Below, piece after piece: positions 43,075 through 51,938 of a stretch of 64,000 nt of DNA. The stretch lies in the NCBI GenBank assembly GCA_038108875.1, contig JAYNII010000001.1:62001-126000 (forward strand), given 5' to 3'. Below the pieces are notes generated by a model. It did not search any database, had not been told where the DNA came from, and saw only the letters and a program-made list of their open reading frames with translations. Origin of the DNA: VMDH01 sp038108875. GTDB taxonomy: Bacteria; Pseudomonadota; Gammaproteobacteria; Magnimaribacterales; D2472. The position numbers were made by a program, and so were the translations under genes. Position 1 is the stretch's first letter. Each line of letters opens with the position of its first letter.

Positions 43075-44421
43075 ATGATTTCAAACGATAAGATCTCTAA
43101 ACTTTCAAAGATTAGTTATATCTCACTTACTTTTCCATCTTCTGCAGCGGCAATGCCAATTGTTGTATATATCTTGCCATACTATGCAGATAACTTAGGT
43201 CTTGGGTTATCTATCGTTGGGTTAATTTTCTTTCTTGGTAGGATGCTGGATGTTTTTACTGACCCTATTATGGGCTACTTAATTGATAAATATCCCTCTA
43301 GATGGGGTAAACACAAGCATTGGATTGCAGCCTCTATTCCTTTTTTAATGATCTCAATATATTTAATATATTTACCAAACGAATCTTTGGTTAGTCCGAC
43401 TTATCTTTTTTTGAGTTTATTCTTAGCCTATCTAGGATTTACTCTTTTGTTTGTAACTCAACTTTCTTGGTCTGTTGTTCTTGCTCCATCCTACGATGAG
43501 AGAACCCGATTACTGACTGCAAGAGAGTTGTTTTCTCTAATTTCCATGTTAATTATTATTGCTCTACCTGCATTAATTGAAATCTATACCTCTAGCCTTA
43601 ATGCCAAAATTCAATCTATCGGTATAACATCATTATTACTCATTCCTATTATTGTAATAGCTGCTTTATTTTTAGTTCCTGATAAGACTGATGCAATTAC
43701 CGAGAGGGCTAGGGTAACTGCTGGAGAAATGCTTCGCACAGTTCTTAATGATAAAAACCTTTCTAGGCTTGTATTTGCAAATCTCTTTTTAGCTTTCTCT
43801 CAAAGTCTTGTTGGCGCATTGTCCGTTATTGTATTCAACACTATTTTTGAATTACCAGAGTATTCTGCTCGAGCAACTTTGTTGTATTTCGTTATGGGTG
43901 CTGTGGGTCTTTTCTTTTTTAGAGGTTTAAGTCTTAAGACTTCTAAACATTTTTCTGCCTCCGTCTGTCTTACGTATGGAGCAATTATAGTTTTGCTAGC
44001 TTGGATAATTTCTCCTTATGTTATTGGGACTAAATACTCAGTTTACTTATTGTTTGCATTTACATTCTTTTACGGATTATCTTTTGCTGGAGCAACCCCA
44101 TTGATCATGGCTATGGTTGGAGATGTATCTGAAATGCAAGAGAAAGCAAGTGGTTATAGTAAAAGTGGAGCTGTATATGCATACGTAACAACTATAGCAA
44201 AAATTGGTTTTTCGTTAGCTGCAGCAATACCTTATATTGTTTTGGAAAGGTTTGTTGGTTTTGAAGTTTCTTTAGGGGCAAATAACTCTGAATTCAGCAA
44301 AACTATTCTATGGAACATATACATGTTGGTTCCATTTTTTGGATACGCACTCTCAGCATTTATGATTTATTCTCACCCCCATTCTCGAGATAAAGTTTCT
44401 CAGTTTAGAGGTACGCAATGA
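43075..44421 (+). CDS. GPH-type (MelB-like) sugar:cation symporter
   Basis: 448 residues with 12 membrane helices. The loop FLGRMLDVFTDPIMGYLIDKYPSRWGKHKHWI (about 54-85) is the standard GPH/MFS_2 signature, with the cation-coordinating Asp residues in the D(V/A)xxDP segment. GDVSEMQEKASGYSKSGAVYAY near 347-368 is the second signature region. Members take up sugars or related solutes with Na+ or H+. The substrate is unknown. Its stop overlaps the rubredoxin start (ATGA). Confidence 0.85.
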   Translation: MISNDKISKLSKISYISLTFPSSAAAMPIVVYILPYYADNLGLGLSIVGLIFFLGRMLDVFTDPIMGYLIDKYPSRWGKHKHWIAASIPFLMISIYLIYLPNESLVSPTYLFLSLFLAYLGFTLLFVTQLSWSVVLAPSYDERTRLLTARELFSLISMLIIIALPALIEIYTSSLNAKIQSIGITSLLLIPIIVIAALFLVPDKTDAITERARVTAGEMLRTVLNDKNLSRLVFANLFLAFSQSLVGALSVIVFNTIFELPEYSARATLLYFVMGAVGLFFFRGLSLKTSKHFSASVCLTYGAIIVLLAWIISPYVIGTKYSVYLLFAFTFFYGLSFAGATPLIMAMVGDVSEMQEKASGYSKSGAVYAYVTTIAKIGFSLAAAIPYIVLERFVGFEVSLGANNSEFSKTILWNIYMLVPFFGYALSAFMIYSHPHSRDKVSQFRGTQ

Positions 44422-44588
44422 ATTACCGAAGATATGAGTGTGTAATCTGTGGGTATATTTATGATGAAGCACTTGGAATTCCTGAGGAGGGAATTAAACC
44501 CGGCACTCTTTGGCAAGATATTCCTGATGACTGGGTTTGTCCTGATTGCGGTGTAAGCAAGTATGATTTTGAACTCATAAATGACTAG
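44418..44588 (+). CDS. Rubredoxin
   Basis: A 56-residue gene squeezed between two transporter genes: ATG at 44418, stop TAG at 44586-44588. Both iron-binding knuckles are perfect: YECVICGYIYD (Cys8, Cys11) and WVCPDCGVSKYDFE (Cys41, Cys44), with the aromatic and Gly-Ile-Pro core residues of the family between them. It carries one electron on a single Fe(Cys)4 site and could serve an oxygenase, such as the P450 or Rieske enzyme in this window, or an oxidative-stress reductase. It overlaps the upstream gene by 4 nt and the downstream MFS gene by 8 nt. Confidence 0.95.
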   Translation: MNYRRYECVICGYIYDEALGIPEEGIKPGTLWQDIPDDWVCPDCGVSKYDFELIND

Positions 44589-45879
44589 AAAAAGCTACAG
44601 ATCATTTGCTTTAATTTTATTAACCATTGTGTATGGCTTTAATTTTATTGATCGACAGATTATGGGAATACTTGCGCCTTTTATTCAAGAAGATTTAAAT
44701 CTAACAAATACTCAACTGGGTTTATTAATTGGGTTTGCCTTTGCAGTATTTTATACATTAACTGCTATACCAATTGCTTGGCTTGCTGACAAATTCAGTA
44801 GAGTAAATATCTTAGCCATTGCTCTAGCTACATGGAGTGGATTTACGGCATTGACAGGTTTAGCCAATAACTTTATCCAAATTGGTCTTGCAAGAATGGG
44901 GGTTGGAATTGGAGAGGCTGGAGGCAGCCCGCCGTCCCATTCGATTATTTCAGATCTGTATTCAAAAGAAGAAAGAGCAAGCGCTCTTGGCGTATACTCT
45001 ATGGGAATACCTTTTGGGATAATGGCAGCATTTTTTGCTACCGCAGCAATTATGGGTCCTGGGAGCGAAGATGTAGATTGGAGAAGAATTTTTATCTTTT
45101 TAGGCATCGCAGGCTTAGTTTTAGCATTAATTGTTAAGTTAATTTTGCAAGAACCTATGAGAGGAGCCATGGAGTCTTCAAATAGATCATCAATGGAGAG
45201 GGCTCCTTTTATTGATTCTTTGAAAATACTTTTAAAGATACCATCATGGTGGGCCATGTGTTTTGGAATAGCATTTGGTTCGTTTGTTTCATATGCAAAG
45301 GGTGGATTTCAAACAAAATTTTTAGTAACACTTGATCCTGCATTTGACTTTCAAACCCTAGTTATATTGCTTGGAATAATTAACGGGACTACCTATGCAG
45401 GTGGTGCATTTTTTGGAGCTAGACTTGCAGATAAATGGGGCAGAAAAGATGTCAGAGCATACGGATGGTTGCCTGCTATTTCAATTGCATTATGTTTACC
45501 AATTGGAGTTTTAGCCTGGTGGGCTCCTACAGTCCAAATGAATTTATTCTTTACTACTCTCTTTTTGCTCTTAATTGGAATCTACCTCGGACCATGTTTT
45601 GCAATAGCACAAACTCTCGCACCAATTCACATGAGAGCAATGTCGACTGCTTTATTCTTTTTTATTTTGAATATGATTGCTCTGGGCGGAGGTCCAACTT
45701 TTGCAGGTTGGCTGATTGATGAATTTGCAGTTTATTACAATGAGTTAGATTCTATGAGATTTGCTATGTCAGCTACCGCATTAATTTTTATTTTATCTAT
45801 TTTAAGTTTCGTGATAGTAAGCAAAACGTTACCTCAGGATTGGAGAGAGGCTGAATTGAGGAACTCTGATATTACATAA
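44581..45879 (+). CDS. Spinster-like MFS transporter
   Basis: 432 residues, 12 helices. FNFIDRQIMGILAPFIQEDLNLTNTQLGLL followed by AIPIAWLADKFSR (motif A of the MFS) and GIGEAGGSPPSHSIISDLYSKEERASALG are the characteristic start of the spinster-type group, whose better studied animal members carry sphingolipids and other lipids. Marine gammaproteobacteria hold many copies beside lipid or steroid catabolic genes. It starts 8 nt before the end of the rubredoxin gene, so the three genes form one unit. Confidence 0.87.
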   Translation: MTRKSYRSFALILLTIVYGFNFIDRQIMGILAPFIQEDLNLTNTQLGLLIGFAFAVFYTLTAIPIAWLADKFSRVNILAIALATWSGFTALTGLANNFIQIGLARMGVGIGEAGGSPPSHSIISDLYSKEERASALGVYSMGIPFGIMAAFFATAAIMGPGSEDVDWRRIFIFLGIAGLVLALIVKLILQEPMRGAMESSNRSSMERAPFIDSLKILLKIPSWWAMCFGIAFGSFVSYAKGGFQTKFLVTLDPAFDFQTLVILLGIINGTTYAGGAFFGARLADKWGRKDVRAYGWLPAISIALCLPIGVLAWWAPTVQMNLFFTTLFLLLIGIYLGPCFAIAQTLAPIHMRAMSTALFFFILNMIALGGGPTFAGWLIDEFAVYYNELDSMRFAMSATALIFILSILSFVIVSKTLPQDWREAELRNSDIT

Positions 45880-45899
45880 TAAAGTTTTTTCTCTATTCC

Positions 45900-46862
45900 T
45901 TAGCTAGTTTTATAAAAGCTGGAATAGTGCTTTCTAAATTGAGCAATAGGTCCATCTTTGTCGCATAGTACTGGTTTATCAGCATACTTCTTATGTTCCC
46001 AGATAGGAATATCCTCTTTAACTTGTTTATCAATATCAGCAATTATTGCAGCGGACACGCCTCCAACTGGAGTTTTACCATTAACTTTTTTTTGTAAAAA
46101 GAAGAATCTTGTAATGCATTTTTCTGACTCGACAGGAGTTGTCATTCCAAGGAGTAATGTATCGCAAATACCTTCAAATTTTGTAGCGCTATCACCTGGT
46201 CCATTTGAAAATGCAGTAATTTTACCCTTGATTGTGCCTCTGGGAGTTTCCATGTCAGCTCTCTGGATTGATGTTCTCTTCTGATCTTGATATGAAACTT
46301 CAAATTCAGGATAACTCACAACTCCATGGACGTATTTAAAATGTGCGGCATCAACAGCATTTTCTGCCATATCTTGAATGTGACATTTAATATCGTATTC
46401 AAAGGCAACAAACTCATCTGCCCATTCAGGGTCATCGATTTCAGAGTGAATCGTAACCTCATAGAGGGGATTTATACCATCAGGGTGATACCAGGCATAA
46501 ATCAAATTATTAGCTTCAACAGTAGGGTACCTAAAAATTCTTACTTCCTGAGCTTTTGGAGGAATTTTGGTTGCATAAGGAATTTCACTAATGGTTCCAT
46601 TCGTTTTCCATCTCCAGGCATGAAAAGGACATTCGATGCAATTGTCACGAACAATGCCTCCATGTCCCAAATGAGCACCAAGATGAGGACAGTATGCATC
46701 TAGCATGGCTACTTCACCATTTTCACCTCTAAAAAGTACTTGATCTTGTCCAAAATACCTAACTGCCTTCACTTGGCCCTTAGTTAAGTTAGCGCTGGTA
46801 TCTACACAATACCAACCAAAAGGAATGGGTAACGGGTATCTTTTGTTTTCAAATTCGCTCAT
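45900..46862 (-). CDS. Rieske non-heme iron oxygenase, KshA-like
   Basis: 320 residues. The Rieske site has Cys58, His60, Cys78 and His81 in AYCPHLGAHLGHGG and IECPFHAWRW, and the catalytic iron site ENAVDAAHFKYVHG supplies Asn168, Asp171, His174 and His179. The sequence pattern is closest to the oxygenase component of 3-ketosteroid 9-alpha-hydroxylase and the cholesterol-desaturase group, though it is shorter than KshA (about 380). It would need a ferredoxin reductase, not seen nearby. It overlaps the amidohydrolase gene upstream by 4 nt and is the last gene of the minus-strand unit. Confidence 0.88.
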   Translation of the reverse strand: MSEFENKRYPLPIPFGWYCVDTSANLTKGQVKAVRYFGQDQVLFRGENGEVAMLDAYCPHLGAHLGHGGIVRDNCIECPFHAWRWKTNGTISEIPYATKIPPKAQEVRIFRYPTVEANNLIYAWYHPDGINPLYEVTIHSEIDDPEWADEFVAFEYDIKCHIQDMAENAVDAAHFKYVHGVVSYPEFEVSYQDQKRTSIQRADMETPRGTIKGKITAFSNGPGDSATKFEGICDTLLLGMTTPVESEKCITRFFFLQKKVNGKTPVGGVSAAIIADIDKQVKEDIPIWEHKKYADKPVLCDKDGPIAQFRKHYSSFYKTS

Positions 46863-47728
46863 AGTTTTAAAAGTTTTTTAGCATTTTCACCAAGGAATTT
46901 TGGCCAAACATCATGATTAAAATCTACTTTAGGAAGATCTTCAAATATTCTTTCAAGTGAAAGCCCCATGGGAAAATACCCAGCATAAAGAATTTTGTCT
47001 GAACCTCTTGTATTTGCATAGTTGATGATTGCTTTGGGGTAATGCTTTGGAGCAAATGCGCTAGTTGAGTAATATAAATTAGGATATTTGAGCATTAATT
47101 TTACTGCTAAATCTACCCACGGTTCTGCACCATGTCTCATAACAAATTTCAATTCAGGGAAGAACCAACAAACCTCATCAATTAACTCAACTTTTTGAGG
47201 AGCCATTGGAATTCTTGGTCCAGGAACTCCCACGCAGCAAAAGAAGGGAATATCTAATTCTATGCATGTTTCATAAATGGGGTGCCATTTGGAATTGTTG
47301 ATAGGGATTTGTGGATACATACCAGCTGGAAAGGCACTTACCGCTTTTATGTTATATTTTTTATGTAGTTCTTTGATTCTAGAAGCTTCTTTGTCACTTT
47401 CATTAGGGTTTACAGGGAGATCAAAAATAAACCTGTCAGGGTGATTTTGCTGTGCATAAATTTTAGTTTCAGATGACTCATGAAATCCAACCATGGCAAT
47501 GTCAATGAAATGTTTATCCATTTGATCTAAAGTGTATTTCACATAATCATCATGTGAACCTGTTTCAGGAATATCTTTAAACATGTATTGTGCTGGCATT
47601 TTAAAAAGTTTCTTAGACTCTTCATCTCTAAGCAATGGTTCCATAAAGGAATACCACTCTGAACGATCCTCGCTTTCAGGAATACCTAACATTAGATCAA
47701 CGGTAAAGATCTCTTTATTGAAACTCAT
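46859..47728 (-). CDS. Amidohydrolase (ACMSD-like)
   Basis: 289 residues, TIM-barrel of the amidohydrolase-2 family. FVMRHGAEPWVDLAVKLMLKYPNLYYSTSAF (about 195-225) is the conserved C-terminal part and YAGYFPMGLSLERIFEDL (normally yGsDyP.. ) holds the last metal-site region, here with Tyr-Phe-Pro-Met in place of SDYP, so the final Asp ligand appears missing. The N-terminal HxH is also absent (DLMLGIP). It may be a decarboxylase or hydrolase with altered metal binding. It is translationally coupled to the Rieske gene. Confidence 0.75.
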   Translation of the reverse strand: MSFNKEIFTVDLMLGIPESEDRSEWYSFMEPLLRDEESKKLFKMPAQYMFKDIPETGSHDDYVKYTLDQMDKHFIDIAMVGFHESSETKIYAQQNHPDRFIFDLPVNPNESDKEASRIKELHKKYNIKAVSAFPAGMYPQIPINNSKWHPIYETCIELDIPFFCCVGVPGPRIPMAPQKVELIDEVCWFFPELKFVMRHGAEPWVDLAVKLMLKYPNLYYSTSAFAPKHYPKAIINYANTRGSDKILYAGYFPMGLSLERIFEDLPKVDFNHDVWPKFLGENAKKLLKL

Positions 47729-47828
47729 ATATAGATTTTAACCATTTAAAGTTTAATATCAGTGAAATGAGAAAAAAAGATCAAAAAAATAATTGAAGAG
47801 TTGACGAAAGAAAATCTCACGTTACTCA

Positions 47829-48608
47829 TTAAGACATAAATTCTCCACCGTTTACATCTAAATTAGCACCAGTAATAACTTTTGCTAAGTCTGATGCAAA
47901 GAACAGAGCTGCGTTTGCACAATCTCTATCGTTGGGAATGAATCCAAGGGGTATATCTTTAGTGATGCCATTTATGATATTTTTTGGTTCAATCCCCATG
48001 GCTTGAGCAGTTTGATTAACATAAGTTTCTACAGGAGGTCCCCACATCCAGCCCATATAAACACTGTTTACACGAATTCCATATGGTCCCAGTTCTTTTG
48101 CAAGAATTTTAGTGCTAGCAGTAAGCGCTCCCTTGGATGCCGCATATCCACCTTGGGTTTGCAGTGGCTTTTTTGTGATTAAACTATTAATCATTACTAT
48201 GGAACCAGATGATTGTATTTTCATTTGTTTTACAGCCTCCAAAGTTAATTGCATAGTTCCAAAATAATTTGTATTCATGGTTTCTTTCCAGTCTTCCATG
48301 CTACCTTGATCAAATTCTGTAAAATTTCCTGGCCTATAGGCGCTATTCAAGAGGCAATCTACTTTTCCAAATTTTGATACAGTCATTCTGATAAGGTTCT
48401 TGCATGATTCTAGGGATGTGATGTCGGTTATAACGCTCAGAACTTCATTTCCTTGAGAACTAATGTTTCGTTCTACTTCATTTAATTTGCTTTCAGTTCT
48501 GGCAGCTAGAACAACCTTTGCACCTTCTTCTGCTGCCCCATAAGCAAGCTCTTGACCTAATCCTGGTCCAATACCAGAAACTATTACCACCTTATCTTGT
48601 AAAATCAT
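47829..48608 (-). CDS. Short-chain dehydrogenase/reductase
   Basis: 259 residues, classical SDR. The cofactor loop is GIGPGLG (12-18), NSAYR replaces the usual NNAG, catalytic residues Ser142, Tyr155 and Lys159 are seen in MINSLI and GGYAASKGAL, and the ending SDLAKVITGANLDVNGG is standard. It oxidises an alcohol or reduces a ketone with NAD(P). It overlaps the sulfotransferase by 4 nt upstream and a 100-nt gap without obvious genes separates it from the amidohydrolase. Confidence 0.9.
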   Translation of the reverse strand: MILQDKVVIVSGIGPGLGQELAYGAAEEGAKVVLAARTESKLNEVERNISSQGNEVLSVITDITSLESCKNLIRMTVSKFGKVDCLLNSAYRPGNFTEFDQGSMEDWKETMNTNYFGTMQLTLEAVKQMKIQSSGSIVMINSLITKKPLQTQGGYAASKGALTASTKILAKELGPYGIRVNSVYMGWMWGPPVETYVNQTAQAMGIEPKNIINGITKDIPLGFIPNDRDCANAALFFASDLAKVITGANLDVNGGEFMS

Positions 48609-49753
48609 AATTTCCCTATGTATGTATCTATGTATGTTTTAAATTTTTCTTGAATTTCACCTTTGGATAGGCCGTATTCTTCTAAGCTATATTTATGTGA
48701 GCCCATTTCATGCTTGTTTTCTTCTTGCCAAGCCTTCATGGCATTTTCTGTTTGATCAGCAAAATCTTCATTAATGAAAGAATAGATTTTTTTCATTTCA
48801 TTGAGAGGTTCCTTAATCATATTTCTGAAATCTAAATGAATAAAACTTTCCTCATTGGCTTTACTTATTTCGTAACAGTGATGAAGAACATTGCAAAGCT
48901 TGTCTTGCCAATGGCGCGCTATTCTTTGTTTGTTAAAATCTGTAGTAAGTTGTTCAGAAAGATTTGCGCACATTGAACCAAAGGAAGGAACTGTATCAAG
49001 TGGAGTTCTATGAGTCTGTATTACTTTGGCGTCAGGGAATACTTCAAGGACTTTATCAATAAAACCTAGATGATGAGGAGACTTTAAGATCCATCTCTTC
49101 TGATCTCTACCAGGTGTTTGCCATTGCAAGTATTGAAGTTGTTTTTTTAAAAACTCATAAACTACGAGATGATTCTGTTCTTCTATCCATGCTGAATATG
49201 ATGGGAGGTGCATACATGATTCTGGAACAGTACTAAGAAATGTATGTTCAATTAATAATATTTCTTCATCAGCTCCATTAAAATCCCAAGGATGAATATT
49301 CAATGCTTCAGGAGATGCTGCTAAAACTGCTTCAACCTCAGCCTCGCCAAGTTTCATTCTTTCTGTAGGATGACCTTTTTTTTCATTAGGGAGAATAGCA
49401 GGATATCTTCCTTCCCACCAAAGCATAGCAGTATGATTTGGATCTGATGCTAATAGTCTATGCGTCATAGTAGACCCAGTCCTAGGAAGACCAACAATCA
49501 CTATAGGTCTTAAAATTTTTTGATCTAGTATTTCTGGATTTTGTTTAAAAGCATCGATTGTCCGCAAGAGATTTGACAATAGTCCAATTATCCTGTGTTC
49601 TTGTGCTTGGAGGCCTATGTTATTAAGAGAAGCCTCAGTGTTGATGCTCTTAATGAGATTGTGGAAACCCTCCATGAATAAATTAGGACCAAAATCATTC
49701 TTGCCAGTTAATTCTTCTGCTCGTTTAATTAGATTTTTTGGATTAAGAGTCAT
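48605..49753 (-). CDS. Sulfotransferase-family protein
   Basis: 382 residues. The 5'-phosphosulfate loop is IVIVGLPRTGSTMTHRLL (about 84-101), and the 3'-phosphate motif is seen in VIQTHRTPLDTVPSFGSM. The conserved region DPNHTAMLWWEGRYP places it in the Sulfotransfer_3 group often paired with DUF1214 proteins. It should transfer sulfate from PAPS, or a related reaction, to a hydroxyl. The acceptor is unknown. Four nt separate it from the DUF1214 gene and the following SDR overlaps it. Confidence 0.85.
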   Translation of the reverse strand: MTLNPKNLIKRAEELTGKNDFGPNLFMEGFHNLIKSINTEASLNNIGLQAQEHRIIGLLSNLLRTIDAFKQNPEILDQKILRPIVIVGLPRTGSTMTHRLLASDPNHTAMLWWEGRYPAILPNEKKGHPTERMKLGEAEVEAVLAASPEALNIHPWDFNGADEEILLIEHTFLSTVPESCMHLPSYSAWIEEQNHLVVYEFLKKQLQYLQWQTPGRDQKRWILKSPHHLGFIDKVLEVFPDAKVIQTHRTPLDTVPSFGSMCANLSEQLTTDFNKQRIARHWQDKLCNVLHHCYEISKANEESFIHLDFRNMIKEPLNEMKKIYSFINEDFADQTENAMKAWQEENKHEMGSHKYSLEEYGLSKGEIQEKFKTYIDTYIGKL

Positions 49754-49757
49754 TTTT

Positions 49758-50813
49758 TTATTTTAGTTCGCTTAACTTTACTAGTGATACATTGGGTATA
49801 GAAGGACATTTACAATTTATCCACCTTAGCAACATCGCGCCTTCTGTGTGGTCTTGCGTAATAAGATTGTTTAATAGGTTCTCATCTCGATGAGTTACAT
49901 GAATGACTAATTCTTTGTTGTTTAATTTTGCGTTGGAGTTATTAATGTGAATTTTATTAAACCTATAGTCTAAGGATTCCATCCAAAAATTTTCTAGTTG
50001 AAAGTTCCAAAGTTGACAGTCTGGGATTGTTGTTTTTATAACTAAGCACTCATTTGGTTCGATTTTATAATAACCATGTAAGTAAATTATGCTTGGATCG
50101 CCACCCGCAGCCTGAAAAAATTCTTGATCGCCAAGAGGGAGAGCATTTAAGTGTCGTAATTTGAAATCTCCCGTCCATTTCAGAAATGTGCTGGCTGTTC
50201 CGGCAACAAAGTTCAAAGTCATTTTTAATTTATGATGTAAATCTTCATCACTAAGTATTGGTAAATGAAAATCTGTATGAATTGCTTCTATGTTTATCGT
50301 GGCTCTTTTATCATTCATTTTCGATCTGTAAGTTTCTCTGACGATTAACATATTAGAATCTGGACGCATTCTCAAATCAGCATTTTTATCTTGACTTATT
50401 AAAACAGAAAAATTTCCATTTTGGTCTGTATCTCTCGATGTGATTTCTAATTCAGCATGAGAAATCATAGTTCCATCAATGTGGTATCTATTTTGCTTAA
50501 TTCCAATACTCAAATATTCAACTTCCCCAAAATTTCCGGAAATTTTGTAAGATTGAGCAGGGTTAAGATTTGCATTTAAATAGACATTATCTGGGTTATC
50601 ACCTCCTATTTTTGCAGTTTCATTAGAGAGTGAGTAAAAAGAGGGGTGATGGGGAAAACTATGCTCAAAATTCATTTCGCTGGACAGTCTCAATAATCTA
50701 AGTAAATACCTATACCCTTCATTTCTTGATAAATTATCTGGAGCATTTTTATCAATCATTCCGCCTAAGTTTTTTAACTCATCGCAGAATTCTTCCCATG
50801 CTTTAAGATTCAT
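49758..50813 (-). CDS. DUF1214 domain protein
   Basis: 351 residues. The N-terminus has AWEEFCDELKNLGGMID and GYRYLLRLLRLSS, the centre NVYLNANLNPAQSYKISGN, and the DUF1214-type segment ECLVIKTTIPDCQLWNFQLENFWMESLDYR lies near the C-terminus. No signal peptide. The function of the domain is unknown, but it is repeatedly found beside sulfotransferases and steroid or lipid catabolic genes. First gene of the minus-strand unit, divergent from the kinase-like gene with 57 nt between them. Confidence 0.78.
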   Translation of the reverse strand: MNLKAWEEFCDELKNLGGMIDKNAPDNLSRNEGYRYLLRLLRLSSEMNFEHSFPHHPSFYSLSNETAKIGGDNPDNVYLNANLNPAQSYKISGNFGEVEYLSIGIKQNRYHIDGTMISHAELEITSRDTDQNGNFSVLISQDKNADLRMRPDSNMLIVRETYRSKMNDKRATINIEAIHTDFHLPILSDEDLHHKLKMTLNFVAGTASTFLKWTGDFKLRHLNALPLGDQEFFQAAGGDPSIIYLHGYYKIEPNECLVIKTTIPDCQLWNFQLENFWMESLDYRFNKIHINNSNAKLNNKELVIHVTHRDENLLNNLITQDHTEGAMLLRWINCKCPSIPNVSLVKLSELK

Positions 50814-50870
50814 AAACAGCCGATTAATATTTGCAATATACTAAGTTAACAGATATTTTTAAATCAGCAT

Positions 50871-51938
50871 ATGCCAGCACCACAAGAGAGAGATTTAGTA
50901 AAAACGGCTACTTCTTTAAAAGAATGGTTTATACATTCTCAAGGACTAGACCCTGATATTAAAATTCAGATTAAAGGTGGACCTGAAAACACAGGTTTTT
51001 CAAATGAAACTCTGACTTTTAGCATTCAATTTAATAATGGTAAATCAGATGGTTATGTAATTAGATTTACTCCAAAAGGATATAAAGTTTTTCCTGAGTA
51101 TGATATTAAAAAACAGTACCAATTGATGCATTTCCTTGAAAAACATGGAGTAAAAGTTCCTCATGTAATTGCCTTCGAAGATGATACATCTATTCTTGAC
51201 TCTAGCTTTTACTTAATGCGTGAATGCAGTGGACAGGCACCTTCTGATAATCCGCCTTTTCATCAAGTTGGCTGGGTGTTTGATGCTTCTCCCGAAGTAA
51301 GATTAAGAATGTGGAAGAATTGGTTAGATGAGATGATTAAAGTTCATCAAATAAATATTGAAAACAATTGCGTTGACTTTCTTAATAGACCCAATTTGGC
51401 TAATAACCACTTGGATCAAGAATTAAATTTTTATTTTAACTTCCATGATTGGGCCATGGATGGAGAAAGTCACCCAATAGCAGAAAGCGCTAAAGAGTTT
51501 CTTATTAAAAATAAACCTAAAACTGATAACCTCCAGTCAAGAATTGTCTGGGGAGATTGCAGGCTAGCTAATGTAATGTATTCATCAAATGGCGAATTAT
51601 CTGCAGCCTTAGATTGGGAGATGGCAATTTTAGGAGATCCTTGCCTTGATCTTGCTTGGGGTATTGCAATTGATGATTGTAATAGTTTGGGGTTAAACAT
51701 TCCTAAATTACCGGGATTTATGAGCACAGAAGAAACTATCTCTTATTGGGAAAAACATAGCGGATTTAATGCAACTAACTATGATTATTTTTACATATTA
51801 GCTTTGTATAAATTTACTGTAATAATGACTAAAGTTGTTAAAAAACTTGAATATTATGAAATCCTCCCGAAAGGTCTCGGTGCTCATATTAATAATCATG
51901 CAAGTGGTATGTTAGCTAAGCATATGGAGTCACATTAA
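50871..51938 (+). CDS. APH/ACAD10-like phosphotransferase
   Basis: 355 residues with an aminoglycoside-phosphotransferase kinase fold. IVWGDCRLANVMYSSNGELSAALDWEMAILGDPCLDLAWG contains the Brenner motif (catalytic Asp in GDCRLAN) and the metal-binding DWE. The branch resembles ACAD10, which feeds hydroxylated acyl compounds into beta-oxidation by phosphorylating a hydroxy group. A role in 4-hydroxyacyl or related catabolism is therefore possible. It overlaps the aldehyde dehydrogenase start by 1 nt (TAATG). Confidence 0.87.
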   Translation: MPAPQERDLVKTATSLKEWFIHSQGLDPDIKIQIKGGPENTGFSNETLTFSIQFNNGKSDGYVIRFTPKGYKVFPEYDIKKQYQLMHFLEKHGVKVPHVIAFEDDTSILDSSFYLMRECSGQAPSDNPPFHQVGWVFDASPEVRLRMWKNWLDEMIKVHQINIENNCVDFLNRPNLANNHLDQELNFYFNFHDWAMDGESHPIAESAKEFLIKNKPKTDNLQSRIVWGDCRLANVMYSSNGELSAALDWEMAILGDPCLDLAWGIAIDDCNSLGLNIPKLPGFMSTEETISYWEKHSGFNATNYDYFYILALYKFTVIMTKVVKKLEYYEILPKGLGAHINNHASGMLAKHMESH

